This document shows, one piece after another, positions 58,476 through 64,000 of a stretch of 64,000 nucleotides of DNA (its first letter is position 1; every line of letters begins with the position of its first letter). The notes under the pieces are model-generated. The model saw only the letters and a list, made by a program, of their open reading frames with translations, was not told the origin of the DNA and searched no databases. The translations under genes and the position numbers were made by a program. The DNA is from Castanea sativa (lineage: Eukaryota > Streptophyta > Magnoliopsida > Fagales > Fagaceae), in the NCBI RefSeq assembly GCF_040712315.1, contig NC_134020.1:52809751-52873750 (forward strand), written 5' to 3'.

Positions 58476-58741
58476 CAGAAGAAAGTGAACACAATAATTT
58501 TAAGCAAACTAGCAATTTTTAAAACCAATTAAAGTTTGTAGTTTTCCAACTAATATGTTGGTTCTGGGTTTCAAAATTAATAATATATCATTCAACAACT
58601 CACAGTGATATAACAAACTTGAAATAACTCAAAAGAATTAAATATTATTGTTTTAATCATCTTAAAATGAAAAATAACAAATTTAGAGTCAATGTTTATT
58701 GAAAGTTCAGATTTGTGTTAAAAACACAAAAGCTGTTTAGA

Positions 58742-59325
58742 CCCCAAAATAAAAAAAATTACGGCTCAGTTGATTTTACTCTAACTTAAACTAAGTACGG
58801 AATAAAGTAAATGCGAGTAAATAAATAATACAACTACTCTAAGCCATATTCAACAAAACATAGCAGTAAAAAGCAAGCTAAAAGAGTAGAAAAAAGAGAT
58901 GCAAACACAAGATAACATTCCAATGTGTTATCGAAGAGGAAACCGAAGAATTCAGCGAAAAACCTCTCCGCCGCCCTCTAAGCGGTAATCAATCCACTAG
59001 AGAATAAAGTTGGAGTACACGAATAACAAAAGACACTCCAAGCCTAGTCTACCTAATGTAATTGAGCTCTCCAAGCTCCTGCTATCAACGGACTTCACGG
59101 AGTCATGTCTTCTTTAGCTTTCCGGATCCCGCAATACGCCCAATTGCATCTGCCAAGCCTCACCGACTTCTTTTGGCAAATCCCCAAAACTTCCCAATCT
59201 CCAAAACACTCTTTACACTCTGGAAATGCGTGAGTTGTGTTTGGGTACAAATCTCCTCTCAAGGTATGCCAATGGGAGAGGGAAGGAGAAGATGCTACAA
59301 TGATTTCTCACTAAGGATATGAGAA
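58742..59325 (-). mobile_element. LTR fragment, inverted relative of 52552-53140
   Basis: On the minus strand it reads CATACCTTGAGAGGAGATTT, TTGGGAAGTTTTGGGGAT, AGGTTTTTCGCTGAATTC and ends near GTCTAAACA, matching the plus-strand copy in order. The internal region is not present. Confidence 0.65.
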
Positions 59326-59624
59326 ATTTTTAATATGTATTTAGTGTGTTTAATCATATAAAACATGTATTTTTCAAAGTATTTTTGTTTTAAACGGTTA
59401 ACATATTAAAAATACGCATATGTAACAATTAAATCCTATTTGCACTTTTTTTTTTTCAGCATACTATTCAGACTGAAAAGAATATAATGACCATCTTCCA
59501 AATTAAGATAGAGCATATTCATTTAATAAATTAATAGAAAAGAAAAGGCACGTCTTTATGCACTAAAACATTAACGGCTAGGTGCATGTTTAATAAATTT
59601 ATTAGGTATTCTTGTAGTATGATG

Positions 59625-60300
59625 TATATTACACCACTAAGGCATTGGAGAATGTGTAAGTGGTTGAATTTGGACTATACTTGTGGAATAGCTATGAGGG
59701 AAGAGAGAGTAGGTAATGGCTAAAAGATTTTGTCCTGACTAGTGCTAAAGGTGTGATTGCCTTAAGAAGGAAGTGAGATTTACACCTGACACAGTCCTTA
59801 AACAATCATAAAAAAAGGGACATAGTGACCTTCAGAGTTGAAGGCTATTAGGACATCCCTTATTGGTTGAATGCACAATGAGTCACCCCTGAGACACGTG
59901 TACCAATCACAGTATTCCTAATGTCCCTTGTGATGACCAAGACTTGTCTCCCAAATAGTGGCAAAGCTACCTACCTACTGGCCCCAGTGCCACATTGGCA
60001 CAGTTCTTATCTCTTAGTCAGTAGATAATATCACAACTGTGAAAAAATCTAAAAGAGAGAATATGATGACTTGACACCTGTTCTTTATACTCAGGCATAT
60101 TCCTTAGAGTATAAAAGGAATATGCAGCTTAGTTTCTAGGGCAAGAACCTAAATAGATATTTGAGATGAAAGTGGAGAGTTGGTAGGAAAGAAAGGCAAC
60201 TTCATTGTAAACTAATCTCTATGATACATAATATTAGCTGAGCCGAGCAAGAATGTTATGTTCTTGCTCAAATCATGGTTTTTTATCCCTTCTTTAGTGT
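59625..60300 (+). mobile_element. Probable LTR remnant
   Basis: Less AT-rich than its surroundings, with a TATA-like GTATAAAAGG at about 60110 followed by leader-like sequence and TGTAAACTAATCTCTATG. No target duplication or partner was found, so this is a composition-based call. Confidence 0.35.
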
Positions 60301-62056
60301 TTTTCTTGTACATCCTGTATTGTTTTGATAATCAACTTTTTCTTCTTGTTTAAATGTGCGTCTTTTTCATGTCCTACCATCATTTTCTTTATTTCTTGTT
60401 TGAGTGTCACGTCAAAACTTGCATTTTTTCGAGACTTTTCATGTAGATATACTATTAGATAACTTATTTCACTCCCATAAATAAGCTCAAATCTAACTTG
60501 CATGTACATATGATGGCGTGGTATTCCTTCTTTTCACATTTATAGTAGACTAATTATGACTTTACTAAGAAGAATTTAACATGAATGTGGTTGCTAAGAG
60601 GACGAACTTTGACATCAATGCACCAGACTTCAAGAGTACCTAATAACTAAATAATAAATTACTAAAATATAGGAGTCATTTTAGGAACTCTAAAAGTTGT
60701 TAAGTAGCTGAGCTCGTTTTGTAGATTACCTCAATTATGTGAATTTGTGGCCAACTAATTTTCATAATTATAATGATCATTGATAAACAAATTTTGCCTT
60801 TTTTATCATGTGTTACATCACAAAGATTACAATGCAACCTACTATCCATCGATTAAAAAAAAAAAACTAGCAGTTCATTTCACTTATTCCAAGCTAGCTA
60901 GGGCTTGATTTTTATACATTAACTTGGTATTCTAAGCCATCTAAAAAGTAGTACTAATATCAAGCATGCTTACTTTACTATGAATGCCATACAAATAAGA
61001 ATATCATACCATATAACAAACAAATAAACAACCAATCAGCCGCACTTGATTTTCCTTGGCTTGTTATCAACAATAGTAGCAATAGCGTAGCCATAACAGG
61101 TTTTTTACTTAAAGCCATAGTGGAAAAGGAGAACTGAGAACAGATTTTCAATCTAGATGTCTTTGCTTTACTATCTACACCCTATACCTCTTCATATATA
61201 TAGTTAATGAAATTTGATAATTATGGAAATTATTAATAATTAATTATATTTAATTTAATAAGATTATAATGGAAGGTTTGAATATAGAATATAATTTAAA
61301 GTTAATTAAAAAAATAGTAGATATAAACAATAGTTGAATAATATTTACAATTTTTCAATGTTAGTAATATCCAATTTATTAAGGGACGGTGGAAAAATTT
61401 AAGGCTCATAAACTGTTGGAGCATTTTAATATTAATTAATTAAAATGGATTTATATGACAACATAAATATAAAAATGTGAGAGTTAATATGAAAGACAAG
61501 AAGTTAGTGGAATATTTAATCTCACATTGAAAAGGAGAGAGATTTTTTTTATTCTTTTTAATTGTGGTAATTAGTGGACTGATATGTATTGATTTAAATA
61601 TTGGGCTAGATACAAACACTTCAATCCAATTTATTATTGTGTTTGCACCAACATAAACTTCATAACACATTAAAAATAATTTCTATCGCAAGGTCACATA
61701 TCATTGTACTCTGAGGCTAAAGAAACACTATTCTTCTATTGTTTTTTTTTTTTTTTTTGAGAGGAGGAATTTGGCTGTAATTGGTAAATCCATGTTCCTT
61801 GATAAAAAATTGCAAGAATTTGGATTTGGTTACCTTTCATTGAATATATACTTAGATTAAGGCAAAATTTGGCTACAAATTTTTTAGCCTAAAGATACAA
61901 CTTCATTCAATATATATTTTTTATTTGTATATGAATTTTGACAATTTTACGATTGGATTACATTTTCTTCTTATATCCTTCTTGCTTGTAAATTTTTCAA
62001 AAGATTAAAAATCAATAATTATGTTATCAATAAATTGTTTATATTGCAATATTTGT
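60301..62056. other. No gene seen
   Basis: AT-rich DNA. The segment 61400-61660 (TGTTGGAGCATTTTAAT, ATCTCACATTGAAAAGGAGA) reads like part of an LTR but could not be bounded. Confidence 0.45.
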
Positions 62057-62265
62057 AATCTAAAATCATCCGTAAAGATAAGTTGATGAATCATATATTA
62101 AATAACATGCATTTGTCACAAAATTTGACATGTATGCCATTAATAAATTTTTTAAAATACAAAATTTTGCAATCTAAAATTATCCATAAAGATAAGTTGA
62201 TAGATCATATAAGAAATAACATTCATTTGGCACAAAGTTTGACAATATATGTTGATAGCATAAAG
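62057..62265 (+). repeat. 114-bp tandem duplication
   Basis: AATCTAAAATCATCCGTAAA (62057) and AATCTAAAATTATCCATAAA (62171) start two copies that stay similar through GATAAGTTGAT and TTTGACA. Confidence 0.75.
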
Positions 62266-62338
62266 AATATGCAATCGAATGAATAGATTTTCGAAATAAA
62301 TAATCATGTTAAGTTTTTTAAAGGAAGTTTTAGACAAA

Positions 62339-62518
62339 GAGAAATGATATGTCCACAACATTTTCACAACAAATTCTAAGTGGCAGGTTGTTACTGGTTG
62401 TTATTGTTGGGGCAAAAAAGTAATTTTTGTGTTAGGTTCAAATTTGAACCAATAACAACTAACCACATGTGATTTGTTGTGAAAATATTGTAAAAATGTT
62501 ATGAACGCAGCATCTCTC
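62339..62518. mobile_element. Mutator-type MITE, second copy
   Basis: Same ends and the same interior as 43818-43997 (shared GGTTGTTATTGTTGGGGCAA). Flanks TTAGACAAA and TTAAACAAA match at 8 of 9 bases if the right end is taken one base further. Confidence 0.75.
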
Positions 62519-62519
62519 T

Positions 62520-63349
62520 TTAAACAAATTATTTCCTTTAGATTATTCATCTTAAGCAAACGCCATACAAAAGTTAGACATTAGTTGAATCTTACATATC
62601 ACGAAAAAAAAAGGTTGGAAGCTTGCATATTAATGTTATAGTTATTTATGTGATTTAGCTATTCAATAGTTTGGTTATGTTTTTATTAAAGGGAATAGTA
62701 ATTCTGTAAAATGAGGGATAACTATTCCTCTTTATAAGGGTTGTAAAAGCTATTACTTAGTAGGGGTAGTAATTTCTAATATTATTATATTTCCAAATAA
62801 ACAAACTTTCCATATCTACCCAACAATTATGGAAATAAAAAATCATTAAAAAAAACTCATCTCTCTTAAATTTAAAATATATAATTTTCTAGGAAATATA
62901 ATTGTATGAGTGAAATATTTCTTAAAATAGATTTTAAGTTTTATTCTAATATTACAACTCACAACTAAACTAATGAATATGTTTTTTTTTAAAAGGAAAT
63001 AGTAATATTTATTAGAACACACGAATATGAAAGTAATATATAGAGTTTTTTAAACAGGCTTATAATATATTACATAACCAGAGTATCACTACAAAAGAGC
63101 CTAACCTTTATATTAGTAGCCTGAGATTATAAGGACTGAAACTCTAACACACTGAATATGTTTAGTTATTCTATTACAATACATTTTATTCCCAGTAATA
63201 AAGATTAACATTCTTATCGTAATCTACATTTATTGTACCAAGCGTGGCCATGTGATGGGGGGATTGACAAGTATTTGCTTATTTCCTTGGAAAAGAATAT
63301 AAAGAAATGTGTCAGGGGGCATGATAAGAGTTCTCTTTGTTAGAAAATA
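62520..63349. other. No gene seen
   Basis: AT-rich DNA; GGGATAACTATTCCTC and neighbouring GGGAATAGTAATTC near 62690-62750 hint at a small inverted-repeat element. Confidence 0.45.
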
Positions 63350-64000
63350 ATATGTTTTGTTAGGTTTCATACCTCTTAACACAATATGTTTAACCTAATA
63401 TTAAGTCAAGTTGATTAACAAGTTTGTTATTCAAATCTAAGTTAAACAAAAATGTGTAAAATAGATATATTGCGGAAAGTAAAGAACACAAAGATCTGAT
63501 GACCTAGGAAAACTAAACCGGTAAAAAACCTGGGGAGGATTTAATTTAGTTATCCTTAAGGTAAAAACAGATCCGCTATGAAAGAATTGAAGTTTGTACA
63601 ATAAGACTTAGACCACTAAGATCCTAATGCTATCTCGTATAAAAAACTTACTACCATGACCATGTGTTAACTCTAAATCCACAGACTACTTCTTTCCTTG
63701 ATCTGTAGTAACCATGAGTTCTCCTATTTGTGACTTTGAGACTTCACTCATAGGTTTTGGATCTTCTTTGAATGTTCTTTATGCAACAACTAAATCACCT
63801 ACCAATTCTTGATGTGACTCTTGATCTTGGTAGAACTATGCGTGTATTCTAAGGTAAATACCTCTCAAATCTCACAAAAAATCAAACACACAACACTACA
63901 AATACTTCTAAAACGTAGCTAGGGTTTTTCCTTTTATACTAGGAGTGAAACACTTAACCCTACACGTCATATGGGCTTGGGTTGCGTTTGAAAATTCTGC
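63350..64000 (-). mobile_element. Copia-type LTR fragment running off the window
   Basis: On the minus strand it parallels 50270-50850: CCTAGCTACGTTTTAGAAGT, TTGTGAGATTTGAGAGGT, GTCTCAAAGTCACAA, TACCTTAAGGATAACTAAAT, TTACTTTCCGCA. No primer site follows its end near 63350, so it is a 3' or solo LTR. Confidence 0.6.

Overview
The window is nuclear DNA of a flowering plant, most likely a woody eudicot. It is AT-rich, its genes are split by GT-AG introns, and most of it is decayed transposable-element sequence: LTR retrotransposons, tRNA-derived SINEs, truncated LINE tails, MITEs, hAT-like and Helitron-like DNA elements. The repeat families resemble those of Fagales such as oak or chestnut, but that is an impression only. 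No bacterial, organellar or viral gene block was seen.

Layout. 1-8.2 kb: repeat-rich DNA with an hAT-like terminus, a broken receptor-kinase pseudogene (1.92-2.48 kb), a 46-bp minisatellite, a 161-bp tandem duplication, MITEs and SINEs. 8.3-10.4 kb: small coding-like fragments of unknown identity, then a 1.4-kb solo LTR inserted inside a 30-bp tandem repeat. 10.4-19.2 kb: intergenic DNA with SINEs, MITEs and a 670-bp hAT-type element. 19.2-24.7 kb: the first CCCH zinc-finger/RRM gene. 24.7-29.1 kb: intergenic DNA with a 758-bp solo LTR. 29.1-42.6 kb: a second copy of the same gene with a large TE-filled upstream region and a 3-kb intron. 42.6-48 kb: AT-rich DNA with a Helitron-like element interrupted by a Mutator-type MITE, and a 10-bp-period satellite-like tract. 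48.5-49.4 kb: a GH17 beta-1,3-glucanase pseudogene on the minus strand. 50.0-53.2 kb: chimeric LTR-retrotransposon remains. 54.9-57 kb: a small two-coding-exon gene for a 92-residue coiled-coil protein. 57-64 kb: more LTR, MITE and tandem-repeat DNA.

The two intact large genes encode 689- and 690-residue proteins with the same architecture: an N-terminal PABC/MLLE-like region, one C-X7-C-X5-C-X3-H zinc finger, an RRM and a Gln-rich tail. All internal coding introns from exon 1 to exon 7 sit at the same place and phase in both. Homology continues outside the genes: an upstream block with an ACGTGC core (19349 and 29239), a spliced 3' UTR, a 3' UTR hairpin (24093 and 40723), and a downstream block (24663 and 42451). 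The simplest reading is one tandem duplication of a unit of about 5.5 kb. Later TE insertion stretched the second copy to about 13 kb. By family analogy both proteins are RNA-binding regulators; nothing in the sequence shows their targets.

No wholly new system can be claimed. The points most worth following are the duplicate pair with its conserved noncoding blocks, the 92-residue coiled-coil gene, the 10-bp-period tract, and the disrupted coding-like region around the 8.9-10.4 kb solo LTR.
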